The notes under the pieces were generated by a model. It was not told the origin of the DNA, did no database searches, and saw only the letters and a program-made list of their open reading frames with translations. 64,000 bases of DNA from Lutispora saccharofermentans (GTDB taxonomy: Bacteria > Bacillota > Clostridia > Lutisporales > Lutisporaceae): NCBI RefSeq assembly GCF_024363565.1, contig NZ_JAJEKE010000013.1, forward strand, positions 54,205-118,204, in the 5' to 3' direction. Below are positions 35,337-44,284 of this stretch, piece by piece (positions within the stretch are counted from its first letter, which is position 1; each line of letters begins with the position of its first letter). The translations under genes and the position numbers were made by a program.

Positions 35337-36467
35337 TCACACATCTACTCTTTTTCCTGATTTCAAGACCATATCTATGTTTATATCCTCATCGAATATT
35401 ACCAAATCTGCCATGCATCCCTTTTCGATCCTGCCCCTGTCTTCCAGCTTCAGAAGCATTGCTGGATTCCGGGTTGCCATAAGCACGGCCTTGGGAACGC
35501 TTATATCCAGGATGGATAAAATATTTCTGACAGCTCTGTCCATGCTGAGGGTGCTGCCTGCCAATTGGCCTTCCTCAAGCCTTGCTATGCCATCCTTCAC
35601 ATAGACCTTCTGTCCTCCAAGAGCATATTCTCCGTCCGCCATGCCTCCTGCCATCATGCAATCGGTCACCAGAATAATTTTGTCCACGCCCTTTTGCCTT
35701 ACCAGTATCCTCAATGCTCCTCCATGAACATGCACTCCATCGGCTATGCATTCTGCAGCGATATCTGAATCCAGTACTGCCCCCAAGGCTCCGGGATCCC
35801 TGTGACCAAAGCCCTTCATCCCGTTGAAGGTGTGGGTGCTGCTTTTTATTCCCCATTCTATCCCTGCCTTGGCTTCCTCATAGCTGGCTCCCGTATGCCC
35901 CATCGAAGGTATTATCCCTTTTCCCTCCAGATATCCTACAAGCTCCCTGGCGCCTGCCAGCTCAGGGGATAAAGTCACCAGCTTTACAAAATCTTCGTTA
36001 TCACCGCAGATTTCCTTAAAACCCTTTATGGACGGCTCCAACATATAACGCTCTTCCTGAGCACCTTTATATTTGCCGGATATGAAAGGCCCTTCCATAT
36101 GTATTCCCAGCAGGTCTGCTCCGGCGGTAGCATTTGAGGCTCTCCTGGCTTCCTTTATGGCTTCCCTTATCTTCGGTATGCTCTCTGTCATTGTGGCTCC
36201 CAAAAATCCGGTAACGCCTGTCTTCAATAGATATTGAGACATGGTCATAACTGCTTTATAGGTATCTTCCATTATGTCGAAGCCTTTACAGCCGTGAATA
36301 TGGATATCGATAAAACCGGAGGATACATATCGGCCTTTGGCATCTATAACCTCAGCCTCATCCGGAACCTTAGGGCAGACATCCAGTATCCTTTCACCTT
36401 CCAGCAAAACCGCTTTATCCTCGATGGAGTCACCAACTATAACCTTACCGTTTATAATGGCTAACAA
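35337..36467 (-). CDS. nagA: N-acetylglucosamine-6-phosphate deacetylase
   Basis: About 376 residues. The start is taken as TTG 36467 (LAIINGKVIVGDS), because AGAGGTGA lies at the right distance; a GTG at 36476 falls inside that RBS. Metal and substrate motifs: FIDIHIHGCKGFDIMED, GIHMEGPFISGKYKGAQ, PSMGHTGASY, THTFNGMKG and VTDCMMAGG. It deacetylates GlcNAc-6-P to GlcN-6-P, linking MurQ to NagB. It is 15 nt downstream of the MATE gene and separated from murR by the non-coding insert, so it is probably transcribed apart from the murR operon. Confidence 0.95.
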   Translation of the reverse strand: MLAIINGKVIVGDSIEDKAVLLEGERILDVCPKVPDEAEVIDAKGRYVSSGFIDIHIHGCKGFDIMEDTYKAVMTMSQYLLKTGVTGFLGATMTESIPKIREAIKEARRASNATAGADLLGIHMEGPFISGKYKGAQEERYMLEPSIKGFKEICGDNEDFVKLVTLSPELAGARELVGYLEGKGIIPSMGHTGASYEEAKAGIEWGIKSSTHTFNGMKGFGHRDPGALGAVLDSDIAAECIADGVHVHGGALRILVRQKGVDKIILVTDCMMAGGMADGEYALGGQKVYVKDGIARLEEGQLAGSTLSMDRAVRNILSILDISVPKAVLMATRNPAMLLKLEDRGRIEKGCMADLVIFDEDINIDMVLKSGKRVDV

Positions 36468-36482
36468 AGCTATCACCTCTCA

Positions 36483-37826
36483 TCATCTTATATCTATCCT
36501 TCTCCAATGCCCTTTGCTGTATCTTATGACCATAAGAGTTGCCTCCACTCCGTATTGCAAGGCAGTAGCAGCCCAAACATAGCTGATATTTCCGTTTATC
36601 AAAAATACGATTGCAAAGATCAAGGGAAGCCTGAACAGGAAATTCGTTACCAGAGATATCCTAAAGGGACCTTTAGTATCCCCGGCTCCTTTCAGAGCGC
36701 CCGACATAACCATCCCGATAGCTATGGGCACCTGCTCAAAGGCTCCTATCCTGATAGCCTTTGAAGCCTCCGCAACTGAGGCCAGATCCGTGCTGAAAAC
36801 CCTCATTATATTGTAAGGGAAAAAGAAAAACGCAAGCCCCACGGCTCCCATAAGCAAAGCCGCATAGGTTACAGATCTTTTGGCTATTCTCTCAGCCGTA
36901 TCCCGATCGCCTGCTCCAAGGCTCTGGCCTACCAAGGCCGCTGCTGCAACGGCGAATCCGTTGCCTGGCATGAAGGATAGAGACTCCGCCGCCACAGCCA
37001 GGGAATTAGCTGCAAAGGCTATGGTGCCCAATTGAGCTATCCAGAAGGAGGATAAAAGCCTGCTCCCCTCATTCATAAAGGTCTCCATACCTGCAGGCAT
37101 GCTGAGATTTATCAATGTGCCCAGAGATTCCTTCTTGAAATTGAACATATTTTTTCTCCTGAGCTTGATGCCGTTGGTGCCCTTTACAAGAAAAGCGAAG
37201 CATATGAAAAAGCCTATAGCCTGCGAAGCTGCAGTGGCTATGGCTGCACCATCAGCCCCTAAAGCCGGAAAGCCCAGCTTGCCGAATATCAATACATAAT
37301 CTCCCACTATATTTATTGCATTGGCTACCATGGCAGAAATCATCGGTACCACCGTATTGCCCGCAGCCCGCAAAATAGAGCTGGATATGATCAAGGGTAT
37401 TACAAAAAACGTGCCTGTAAATACAATTCTGGAATAAGAGCTGCCTATCCTGATCACTTCAGGATCTTTAACTATGGCAGTGAATATCGACCTGGCGAAA
37501 ACAATGCCTAAAGTACCCAGTACCAGCGCCACTATTATCCCCAGGCTTATAGCAAGCCCTGCTATGTATTCCGCCCTCTCATTATCCTTTGCCCCTATAT
37601 TTCTGGCTACAAGTGCTGTAGCCCCTATGCCTATAGCTCCCATGACATTGCCCAGGGTAAACATGATCTGTACTCCTAAGTTTACACCTGCAATATCCGC
37701 TGCCGTAAGCCTTCCTACCATTGCGGTATCAGCTGTCCAAACAAGCGTATGAGCCATCATCTCTGCGATTGCAGGCAATGCCAAAGCAAAAATTCTGCTG
37801 TCCATTTTTCTATCTATTAAAGCCAT
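36483..37826 (-). CDS. MATE family efflux transporter
   Basis: 447 residues from ATG 37826, after GGAGGATCAT. Twelve membrane segments in two MatE halves are visible; typical blocks are ALPAIAEMMAHTLVWTADTAMVGRL at the N-terminus (seen as LPAIAEMMAHTLVW), AARNIGAKDNERAEYIAG-like RNIGAKDNERAEY, and ALVGQSLGAGDRDTAERIAKRS in the second half. It exports cationic drugs or metabolites using Na+ or H+; substrate unknown. Close spacing to nagA suggests cotranscription, although a functional link is unclear. Confidence 0.93.
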   Translation of the reverse strand: MALIDRKMDSRIFALALPAIAEMMAHTLVWTADTAMVGRLTAADIAGVNLGVQIMFTLGNVMGAIGIGATALVARNIGAKDNERAEYIAGLAISLGIIVALVLGTLGIVFARSIFTAIVKDPEVIRIGSSYSRIVFTGTFFVIPLIISSSILRAAGNTVVPMISAMVANAINIVGDYVLIFGKLGFPALGADGAAIATAASQAIGFFICFAFLVKGTNGIKLRRKNMFNFKKESLGTLINLSMPAGMETFMNEGSRLLSSFWIAQLGTIAFAANSLAVAAESLSFMPGNGFAVAAAALVGQSLGAGDRDTAERIAKRSVTYAALLMGAVGLAFFFFPYNIMRVFSTDLASVAEASKAIRIGAFEQVPIAIGMVMSGALKGAGDTKGPFRISLVTNFLFRLPLIFAIVFLINGNISYVWAATALQYGVEATLMVIRYSKGHWRRIDIR

Positions 37827-37905
37827 ATGATCCTCCAAATAATCTTTTTGCAATATATATTGTACCAGACACTGATAAATACTCCAATAAAAATTTAAGG
37901 CCCCT

Positions 37906-39009
37906 TTAATTGGAAGGAGCCTGTGAATGATTTTCAACCGTTATTCGCTTTGCCATATAGTTGTATATTTCCTTTGCCAGAGCCCGGTAACTGGTCTGCA
38001 CCGATGATTGGCTGCCCAAGCTCATAACAACCATGATATATGGATTATCCTTCAGATATATTATGCCCGCATCATTATATACACCGCTGTCATTGGTTCC
38101 CGTCTTATGGGCTACCGGGGATTTGTATCCAATGCCCTGGGGAAGCCTGTTGCTGTAAATATTATTTCTCAGGGACTCATCAAAATATTTGCTGTTAGCC
38201 TCTCCGAAGGCCTTGCCCTCATAAAGCAGATCCAAGATATGCCCCAGATCCTTTGGCGTAGTCCTGGGCCCTTTGCTGATACCGTACCTCTTGATGTTTT
38301 CATTATAGGACATGGCCGGGGCAGGGCCTATCTCACTATATACATAGGTATTCTTCAGCCCCAGCTCTAAAAAAACTTCATTGAGCTTAACGTTGCCAAA
38401 ATGCCTCAGCAATGTATTAAAATATCCGTTAACGGAATGAGTTATCATCTTATAGGTGAGCTGCTTCATATTGTACTTGCTTCCTGTAATTTCATCCACA
38501 TACTCTTTATCGATATCCAGCTCTCCCAAATTATTTAAATAATATACAACCGCCGCCGCTGCCAGCTTGCAGGTCGACGCAGTCTGGAAAAAGCCCTCAC
38601 CTTCATACTTGTCGGATAGCTTACTGCCGTTGTAATCATATTCATAGCCTGTTTTTAGTTCCTTTATATATATGCCTATGGTGCCTTTGCCGCCGTTTTT
38701 CATAAAATTATTCAATTGTTTCTTTACCATGGCATCAATATCATCATAGAAGCGCTTTTCCGCCTCTGTCATCCTTTGCTCTTCCAGCTCTAAGGCCTGC
38801 CCATCCTCCTGCCAGTCGGGATCACTGGTCAGCCCGTCGAAGGGCAGCTTATTTTTCTGTATTGTATCTTCTGTCGCCTTATCCTGTTGAGCTGCCGCAG
38901 CATCCGCTGGTGCATCAGGCTCTGTAAAGCCTTCGCAGTATGGCAGCAGCACAGAGGTAAAAGTAAATGATAAAGTAAGAATGAAAACTAAAATTCTTTT
39001 ATGATCCAC
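37906..39009 (-). CDS. Exported serine hydrolase, class A beta-lactamase-like
   Basis: 367 residues from a GTG with GGGTGG ahead. A signal peptide (ILVFILTLSFTFTSVLLPY) and an acidic low-complexity linker precede a class A type domain. The motifs are STCK (in FFQTASTCKLAAAAV), HSVNGY giving SxN, and HKTGT giving KTG. A canonical class A Omega-loop ExxLN is not evident, so it is more likely a PBP-like or cell-wall peptidase homologue than a resistance enzyme. It follows cheX by 105 bp on the same strand and could share the c-di-GMP-controlled transcript. Confidence 0.85.
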   Translation of the reverse strand: MDHKRILVFILTLSFTFTSVLLPYCEGFTEPDAPADAAAAQQDKATEDTIQKNKLPFDGLTSDPDWQEDGQALELEEQRMTEAEKRFYDDIDAMVKKQLNNFMKNGGKGTIGIYIKELKTGYEYDYNGSKLSDKYEGEGFFQTASTCKLAAAAVVYYLNNLGELDIDKEYVDEITGSKYNMKQLTYKMITHSVNGYFNTLLRHFGNVKLNEVFLELGLKNTYVYSEIGPAPAMSYNENIKRYGISKGPRTTPKDLGHILDLLYEGKAFGEANSKYFDESLRNNIYSNRLPQGIGYKSPVAHKTGTNDSGVYNDAGIIYLKDNPYIMVVMSLGSQSSVQTSYRALAKEIYNYMAKRITVENHSQAPSN

Positions 39010-39114
39010 GAAACCACCCAGCCTTCCAGAAATTAAGAAGCAACAAAAGTTCTCCTGAATTTTAGATATGCTGTAGGACGGGTGGATATTACATCAAATT
39101 GACTGCTTTGCCTA

Positions 39115-39582
39115 TCAGTTTTCTATATATGATATATCCAGCTCTATTTTAGCGTTATCGTCTAATATTAAGGGTATGCACACAACCGTTGATTTAGCTG
39201 CACTTAATTGCATGTTATCTCCGGTTAAGACTGTGGGAGGTGTTATATCCACATGAATATTTTTTTTCGAAAAAATTGTTGCCGTATTCCCTAATATCAT
39301 ATTGCACAGCTCTGCAATGGCGCTTTTGGACATTTCATCGAGGGTCTGTATAGGCATTCCGCCCATCATTGCAGAAACGATCTTATAAGCTGTTTCATAG
39401 TCAAAGGATACGACTACATTTCCGCGGATTTTGCCTGCCAGGCCTATTATAATCATAACCTTGTCGCCGGTATATGGCGTAGCCTTGACATATAGCTGTC
39501 CAATAGCAGGATCAAATCCGGTAGTCTGGCTTATAACGCTCCGGCTTGCTGCAATGAATGGATTGATGTATTCAACGTTCAT
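39115..39582 (-). CDS. cheX: CheX-like chemotaxis phosphatase
   Basis: 155 residues. The CheC/CheX/FliY family core is intact: VVVSFDYETAYKIVSAMMGG, then the helix with the catalytic E-x-x-N as ELCN (in SKSAIAELCNMILGNTA, about residues 92-95), as in CheX where Glu and Asn dephosphorylate CheY-P. A single catalytic helix argues for CheX rather than CheC. RBS AGGAG. It is preceded by a c-di-GMP-I riboswitch and terminator, linking its expression to the motile/sessile switch. Confidence 0.9.
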   Translation of the reverse strand: MNVEYINPFIAASRSVISQTTGFDPAIGQLYVKATPYTGDKVMIIIGLAGKIRGNVVVSFDYETAYKIVSAMMGGMPIQTLDEMSKSAIAELCNMILGNTATIFSKKNIHVDITPPTVLTGDNMQLSAAKSTVVCIPLILDDNAKIELDISYIEN

Positions 39583-39653
39583 TTATCGGTTCTCCTTTTA
39601 TATTGTAATTTTTGCTACTTTAAACGGGAAGTGCACCAATCCGGCTGACAAAT

Positions 39654-39687
39654 CAAAAAAACCATAGTACAAATTTACCACGGTTTT
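39654..39687 (-). terminator. Riboswitch-linked rho-independent terminator
   Basis: Minus strand stem AAACCGTGGTA / TACTATGGTTT (with G-U pairs) around AATTTG, followed by seven T. It lies between the c-di-GMP aptamer and cheX, so aptamer state can decide read-through. Confidence 0.85.
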
Positions 39688-39705
39688 AATAAGACAGAAC
39701 TCCTA

Positions 39706-39780
39706 TTGCAGCCCGACTATCGTAGTGTCCCACATTAGACTCGTAGCTTTGCGTCCCTGGCTTTCGACAGGTTTGCCCAT
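39706..39780 (-). ncRNA. c-di-GMP-I (GEMM-I) riboswitch aptamer
   Basis: The minus strand reads GGGCAAACC, then CGAAAGCCAGGGACGCAAAG, CTACGAGTCTAAT and finally ATAGTCGGGCTGC. The GACGCAAAGC junction, the GAAA tetraloop in P2 and the closing pairing of GGGC/CTGC regions are hallmarks of GEMM-I. It is followed by a terminator and cheX. Genetic sign (ON or OFF) depends on whether the aptamer 3' side competes with the terminator stem; no clear antiterminator was worked out. Confidence 0.92.
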
Positions 39781-39803
39781 TATTAATTATACAGATCATT
39801 TTT

Positions 39804-39832
39804 ATATTACCATCCGAGAATATACATGTCAA
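39804..39832 (-). promoter_or_regulatory. Sigma-A promoter of the riboswitch-cheX transcript
   Basis: On the minus strand TTGACA (39832-39827), 17 nt, TAATAT (39809-39804). The predicted transcription start is near 39797, a short distance before the aptamer. The small gene at 39920-40138 therefore is not needed for this transcript. Confidence 0.85.
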
Positions 39833-39919
39833 TATTTATCTTTTTTTCGGTTATTTTGTCAAATGACGAGGAGGAACTTGAGCGTTATATGGATGTCAGG
39901 CATGTCTGCAAATGTGGTT

Positions 39920-40138
39920 CTATGCTGTTTTAGCCTTGGTTTCTACCAGTTCTATATCATCGATGTGAAAATCTGCTCCGTTTGTTACAATCCAATCGAA
40001 AAACTGATAATAAACCTTGAAACAGCTTCCTTTCTTATAAGGAAATCCATGCTTCTGATACCAATCCGTCTTCAATCTTACCTTGTCCCCATAATTATAG
40101 CTGCTGCATTCATATTCTTCGCATTGATCCGGTTTCAT
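39920..40138 (-). CDS. Small protein of unknown function
   Basis: 72 residues, with AAAGGAGCGG upstream of the ATG at a somewhat long distance. The sequence (CEEYECSSYNYGDKVRLKTD, then YQKHGFPYKKGSCFKVYYQF) looks like a compact beta-barrel protein of the SH3/KOW type, with two Cys in the N-terminus. No family recognised. It is upstream of the cheX promoter on the same strand. Confidence 0.55.
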   Translation of the reverse strand: MKPDQCEEYECSSYNYGDKVRLKTDWYQKHGFPYKKGSCFKVYYQFFDWIVTNGADFHIDDIELVETKAKTA

Positions 40139-40207
40139 TTGACAATCCGCTCCTTTAAAATTATTTTATAACGTACAAGCTCCAAACCTCATAATATAAA
40201 GAAAATA

Positions 40208-40241
40208 AAAACCTCCTAATCCATAGAAAGATATAGGAGGT
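40208..40241 (-). terminator. Rho-independent terminator
   Basis: Minus strand stem AACCTCCTA / TAGGAGGTT followed by TTTTATTTT. It ends the opp-M14-amidohydrolase operon. The rest of the 366-bp gap 40139-40504 shows no gene; it holds the promoter region of the 72-residue gene and nothing else I can name. Confidence 0.8.
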
Positions 40242-40504
40242 TAAGAAACTCTGTATCTAAATGTTTACTATAGCGTCGCTGTTCAAAATTAAGGTAATCT
40301 GTAAACAGGCATTATAAAATACAGTTTACATAATTGCCCCCTAATCTTAGCTCAATTATAGTTTTTACACCCTTCAATGTCAAATGCTTCACGTAAGGTG
40401 AGAGCCCTTGTGAAACTATATAGAAGGCATGAATCAATTTAGATGTGTATCTTTAAGAATACTTACATTTCTCTCCTTCTACATAGCTTGAACGATATTC
40501 ATCT

Positions 40505-41656
40505 TTATTTTTTATATACTACTTCACCATTAATAATTGTATAGGCAACAGTTGCATTCGTATCTACTGCAGGCATCCCCTTAAAAATAACTATGTCTGC
40601 ATCTTTACCTTCCTCAATAGAACCCACTCTGTCTTCAATGCCCAATATCTTGGCAGGATTGATTGTCAGCATATTGAGTACTCTCTCTATATCTCCGCCA
40701 AAGCGAATTACTTCGCCGGCTTGTATAATGATTACCTCCGGGTTTAGTATTGGACCGTCAGTCATTATCGCACAGTTTACTCCTTTTTTGTCCAATTCCA
40801 CCAGGACTCCTATATCGATTTTGCCGCATTCCCCCGGCAGTAAAGGTACACCAATAGGTCCATAAATAACTCCTCTGCAGCCCGAGTTGACTATATCATC
40901 AATAAAATCACCGGCTCCCCAAGCATGATCCAAAGTAAACTCCACATCAAATTCCTTTGCTATCCTAATAGTTGTAAGCATATCAAACTGCTCGCAATGA
41001 ACTTTAATGGGTATTTCCCTTCTAAGCACTCTGCAGACATTTTCCAATCCTGTATCATAAGGCACCATCGATGATCCATCATCCTTGGCTTCTGCCCTTT
41101 TATCCATGTATTCCTTTCCCTTAATAAATGTCTCTCTCATGACTTGTGCGATTCCCATTCTGGTCATAGGCATTTGGTTGCGCTTGCCGTAGACTCCTTT
41201 TGGATTGCCGCCCAAGGCCATTTTTAAAGCTATAGGGTTTTTTATGCACATATTCTCAATACTGTTGCCATAGGATTTTACTGCACATACTAAGCCTCCC
41301 ACCACATTGCCGCTTCCCGGAGCAATTGCAGAGGTTGTTATTCCGACTCTCCTGACTCTCTCAAACATTTTTGAACCGGTATCGATAGAATATATTGATT
41401 CGACCTCCGGTGTGGCGTTTTTTGTCATTTCATTTAAATCCTGATCGCTCATATCTGTGCCAAAACCGCCGATATGGCTGTGGGCATCAATAATTCCAGG
41501 TATTACAACCATGCCTTCTGCATCTATTACATCATCGCAGCTGCATTTTAAATTTACACCAACCTCTTTTATCTTTCCATGAGAAATAAGGATATCTCCT
41601 TTTTCAATAACTTTTCCGGCACAAGTATATATTTTAGCATTTTTAATCACCAGCAT
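40505..41656 (-). CDS. Metal-dependent amidohydrolase (imidazolonepropionase-like)
   Basis: 383 residues, no signal peptide. Amidohydrolase metal ligands are present: IPGIIDAHSHIGGFG (HxH near residues 60-62), IKVHCEQ, LDHAWG and MTDGP. The N- and C-terminal beta-sandwich (LVIKNAKIYTCAGKVIEKGD; IEEGKDADIVIFKG) frames the barrel. It probably hydrolyses a cyclic amide or N-acyl/isopeptide bond. It overlaps the paralogue upstream by 10 nt and is last in the opp operon, so the substrate probably comes from imported peptides. Confidence 0.9.
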   Translation of the reverse strand: MLVIKNAKIYTCAGKVIEKGDILISHGKIKEVGVNLKCSCDDVIDAEGMVVIPGIIDAHSHIGGFGTDMSDQDLNEMTKNATPEVESIYSIDTGSKMFERVRRVGITTSAIAPGSGNVVGGLVCAVKSYGNSIENMCIKNPIALKMALGGNPKGVYGKRNQMPMTRMGIAQVMRETFIKGKEYMDKRAEAKDDGSSMVPYDTGLENVCRVLRREIPIKVHCEQFDMLTTIRIAKEFDVEFTLDHAWGAGDFIDDIVNSGCRGVIYGPIGVPLLPGECGKIDIGVLVELDKKGVNCAIMTDGPILNPEVIIIQAGEVIRFGGDIERVLNMLTINPAKILGIEDRVGSIEEGKDADIVIFKGMPAVDTNATVAYTIINGEVVYKK

Positions 41657-42798
41657 GAAGCAACCCTCCTAGAGTTTAGGATATTTTCACCATTTATATA
41701 GACTGCTTCAGCCCTCGCAGCATATGTCTCAATAGGATTAGCAGACCATATAGATAAATCAGCATCCTTGCCTATTTCAACAGAACCTATCCTATTATCA
41801 ACACCCAATATCTTAGAAGGTATCGAGGTAATCATTTTGAGCACGTCTTCACTGTCCAGGCCATTCTTGTAATATAATATGGCATTCCATAACAGAGATT
41901 CTTTGCCTGACGCTGCATTATCTCCGCAAGAGCTGATAGCAATATCCATATCTTCTTCTACCAATTTTTTTATTGCAGAAAAGTCTACCATAGAATTTTT
42001 ATACGACATGGCACAGGTCAAATCTCCAAGAACTATGCCTGTCCTCCTGCCGAGTATCTTGGTGACATCTTTATGGATGCCGAAAGCGCCTGTAAATACT
42101 ACATCTATATCGAAATCCTTCAAAGCCATTTCTATTGCATCCATATCGGCCTTTGTGCTGCAGTTTATGAAAAGAGGCATTTCTTTGTCCAAAACCTTCA
42201 ACAAGGCTTCATAATCCCCATTATAGTCCTTCTCTTTTTTCCCTTTGTATTCCAAAGCCTTCCTCAGGGCTTCCGTCAGAAGAGAGAAAGCTCCCATCTT
42301 GGTCATAGGGGTGAGGTTTTTGGGGCCATATAATTTTTTTGTTTCTGCTGTTATAGAGGATATCATCGCTGCCTTTTCTTTCACCAGCATTTTGTATGGA
42401 TGATCGCCATAAGTCTTAAATACTGCTGCATTGCCTCCGATAACATTTTTCGTTGATGGAGTTATACCTGCACTTGTTACGCCGTATTCAAAAACTCTTT
42501 GGAACATCATGCTGTCTTGATCAAAGGAATAAACCACATCCATAGCCGGGGTGACCGGATTGGAATGCTCATTCAAATCATTATCACCCCATCCGGGTCC
42601 CATACATCCCCAAACATTAAGAGAATCAATGAATCCGGGCAATATGACCTTATCCTTTGCATCTACCACTTCTGTAAGATCAGAAGCTTTTAGATCATAT
42701 CCAATATCTTTTATCAGGGTATTCTCTATGAGAATATCCACGCCATCTAATACACTGCCATTCCCATCATGCAAAATACCCTTCTTTATCAGAATCAT
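41647..42798 (-). CDS. Amidohydrolase-like paralogue lacking metal ligands (probable pseudoenzyme)
   Basis: 383 residues, aligning end to end with the downstream amidohydrolase: same N-terminal sandwich (LIKKGILHDGNGSVLDGVDI), same PGFIDS position and same C-terminal GSVEIGKDADLSIW. Each expected ligand is replaced: HxH becomes SLNVWG, VHCEQ becomes INCST, DHAWG becomes TGAFG, and TDGP becomes SCGDN. The frame is intact and the RBS good, so it is maintained as a protein, not decaying. It may be a regulatory or structural partner of the active paralogue. RBS GGAGGG; 12 nt from the M14 gene. Confidence 0.85.
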   Translation of the reverse strand: MILIKKGILHDGNGSVLDGVDILIENTLIKDIGYDLKASDLTEVVDAKDKVILPGFIDSLNVWGCMGPGWGDNDLNEHSNPVTPAMDVVYSFDQDSMMFQRVFEYGVTSAGITPSTKNVIGGNAAVFKTYGDHPYKMLVKEKAAMISSITAETKKLYGPKNLTPMTKMGAFSLLTEALRKALEYKGKKEKDYNGDYEALLKVLDKEMPLFINCSTKADMDAIEMALKDFDIDVVFTGAFGIHKDVTKILGRRTGIVLGDLTCAMSYKNSMVDFSAIKKLVEEDMDIAISSCGDNAASGKESLLWNAILYYKNGLDSEDVLKMITSIPSKILGVDNRIGSVEIGKDADLSIWSANPIETYAARAEAVYINGENILNSRRVASCW

Positions 42799-42810
42799 GA
42801 TCAGCCCTCC

Positions 42811-44199
42811 TTAATTGTTTTTCAAGTAATCTGCCATGATCAGTCCGCATTCCAATTGAATGGCTACCAGTTTCTTTATCGGCACTACTTCATAATGTAT
42901 CTTCTCTTCCAATTCCACACTCAGTGCCTTTAACCTGTCTTCTGCAAGCTTAAAAGCTCTCTCCAAGGCTTCTTTCTTTTCCTTGTCGTCTTCATTTGAA
43001 GCAGCCATCTTTTCCAACTCACATTCATTAGCTCTGACCAATAATCCATAAGACAACATTTTGTAAAATTTGGTTACCAGTAAATTATCGAATTCTTCAG
43101 CTACTGTAGCTTTTTTGGCAAAATCCGGATTTTCCTTTACCATCTTTCGTTCAGCTTCATTTCTTTCGGCATTGTCTGTAAAAGCTTCCAAAGCAAGTCT
43201 GAAAGGATTGTTCTTTTTCATATACTTTATCGAAATATCGAGGGTAGATTTTATGAACTTATCTGCCTCTTCGCTGTTATCCAGGCTTATTAGCACTGCA
43301 TCACTTCGGGTTATGCCGGCTTCAGATAAATCATTTATCCTTTTGTCGTAAAAATATGGTAATTCAGTCAGAAGTGTAAATGATCCGCATAGATCCTGAG
43401 CATAATCAGAGCTGCAGGTTCCGGCCTTTATGCTGTCTTCCGGATGCTCCACACCGTATTTTTCTAAATAATCATAGCTTTGCTGGATGCCCAGATTCTG
43501 ATAAATGGCAGGAGAATATGCTACACAATAGGGCGCTTCGGGTTCGCCCAAATTCAAAGGCACTCCCTGCTTTTTAGCGGCTTCTCTCATAGCATCATAG
43601 ATTTCCTTCGTTTCTTCGGTTATATACCAATAGACTCCTCCGAAACCCGCATTATGCAAGGAGTATATAAATTTTGGCCTGATGCGTTCTATAAGGTCCA
43701 TCATAGCCTTTGTCTCAGGAATCGTATCGTGGAAATGAAGATTTTTATAATCTATCGGGAAGGTCCAGTCTACCTGCTGATGTCCTGCTGGTCTGAAAAA
43801 ATTTCTCGAATAATTATAAAGAGTATATGGGCCTTTGAACCACTTTTCATTTAGTTTTGTGCCGTCTGCATCCCAGGCTTTCACTATATACCAAGTATAG
43901 TCAAGCTCATCTCTCAGCTCCTTATTTTGTGCCAGTTCTCTGGAGAAGTATTCCAGCATCATTGTTCCGATAGGCTCATTCGGGTGAGGGCAGCCAAACA
44001 TTAAAGCATTTTGGGAGCCATTCCCTATTTTTAAGCAGTATAAAGGATGATTTTCTCTTGATCTTCCCATTTCAAATAATTCTACGCAGTCAGGAAATTC
44101 TTGCGCTAATTTTTTACTGCTATTATCCATCTCTTCTACAGTCAGAAATTCCTTGTAGTCAGGAATACCGTCTATAAGCCTTTGAAATATTTCTTTCAT
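42811..44199 (-). CDS. M14 family zinc carboxypeptidase
   Basis: 462 residues from ATG 44199, with AGGAGGACATGAC ahead. Zinc ligands: HPNEP in MFGCPHPNEPIGTMM (H72, E75) and H in YSLHNAGFGG. No signal peptide, so a cytosolic enzyme acting on imported peptides. A C-terminal helical region of about 150 residues (AFTDNAERNEAERKMV onward) is additional to the catalytic domain. It lies between oppA and the amidohydrolase pair, on the same strand; two small mobile elements separate it from oppA. Confidence 0.9.
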   Translation of the reverse strand: MKEIFQRLIDGIPDYKEFLTVEEMDNSSKKLAQEFPDCVELFEMGRSRENHPLYCLKIGNGSQNALMFGCPHPNEPIGTMMLEYFSRELAQNKELRDELDYTWYIVKAWDADGTKLNEKWFKGPYTLYNYSRNFFRPAGHQQVDWTFPIDYKNLHFHDTIPETKAMMDLIERIRPKFIYSLHNAGFGGVYWYITEETKEIYDAMREAAKKQGVPLNLGEPEAPYCVAYSPAIYQNLGIQQSYDYLEKYGVEHPEDSIKAGTCSSDYAQDLCGSFTLLTELPYFYDKRINDLSEAGITRSDAVLISLDNSEEADKFIKSTLDISIKYMKKNNPFRLALEAFTDNAERNEAERKMVKENPDFAKKATVAEEFDNLLVTKFYKMLSYGLLVRANECELEKMAASNEDDKEKKEALERAFKLAEDRLKALSVELEEKIHYEVVPIKKLVAIQLECGLIMADYLKNN

Positions 44200-44284
44200 G
44201 TCATGTCCTCCTAAAAGAGCTAATTGCATATCCACTTAAACCAGATATGCAATTAGTCAGTTTATCTAATATTAATTTAATCTG

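Larger units (their letters stand above)
34780..35346. repeat. 15-bp direct repeats bounding a non-coding insert
   Basis: ATATATCACACATCT occurs exactly at 34780-34794 and at 35332-35346; the right copy contains the nagA stop codon. The 537 bp between hold no gene, only two palindromic elements (34820-35031 and 35069-35325). The left copy overlaps the palindrome GTGATATATATCAC. The layout suggests insertion with a 15-bp duplication, or a partial copy of the nagA end. Confidence 0.6.

Noticed and set aside
37906..39009. Antibiotic-resistance beta-lactamase
   Set aside because: STCK, SxN and KTG are present but the class A ExxLN loop is not seen, and the context is wall/chemotaxis; called a serine hydrolase only.
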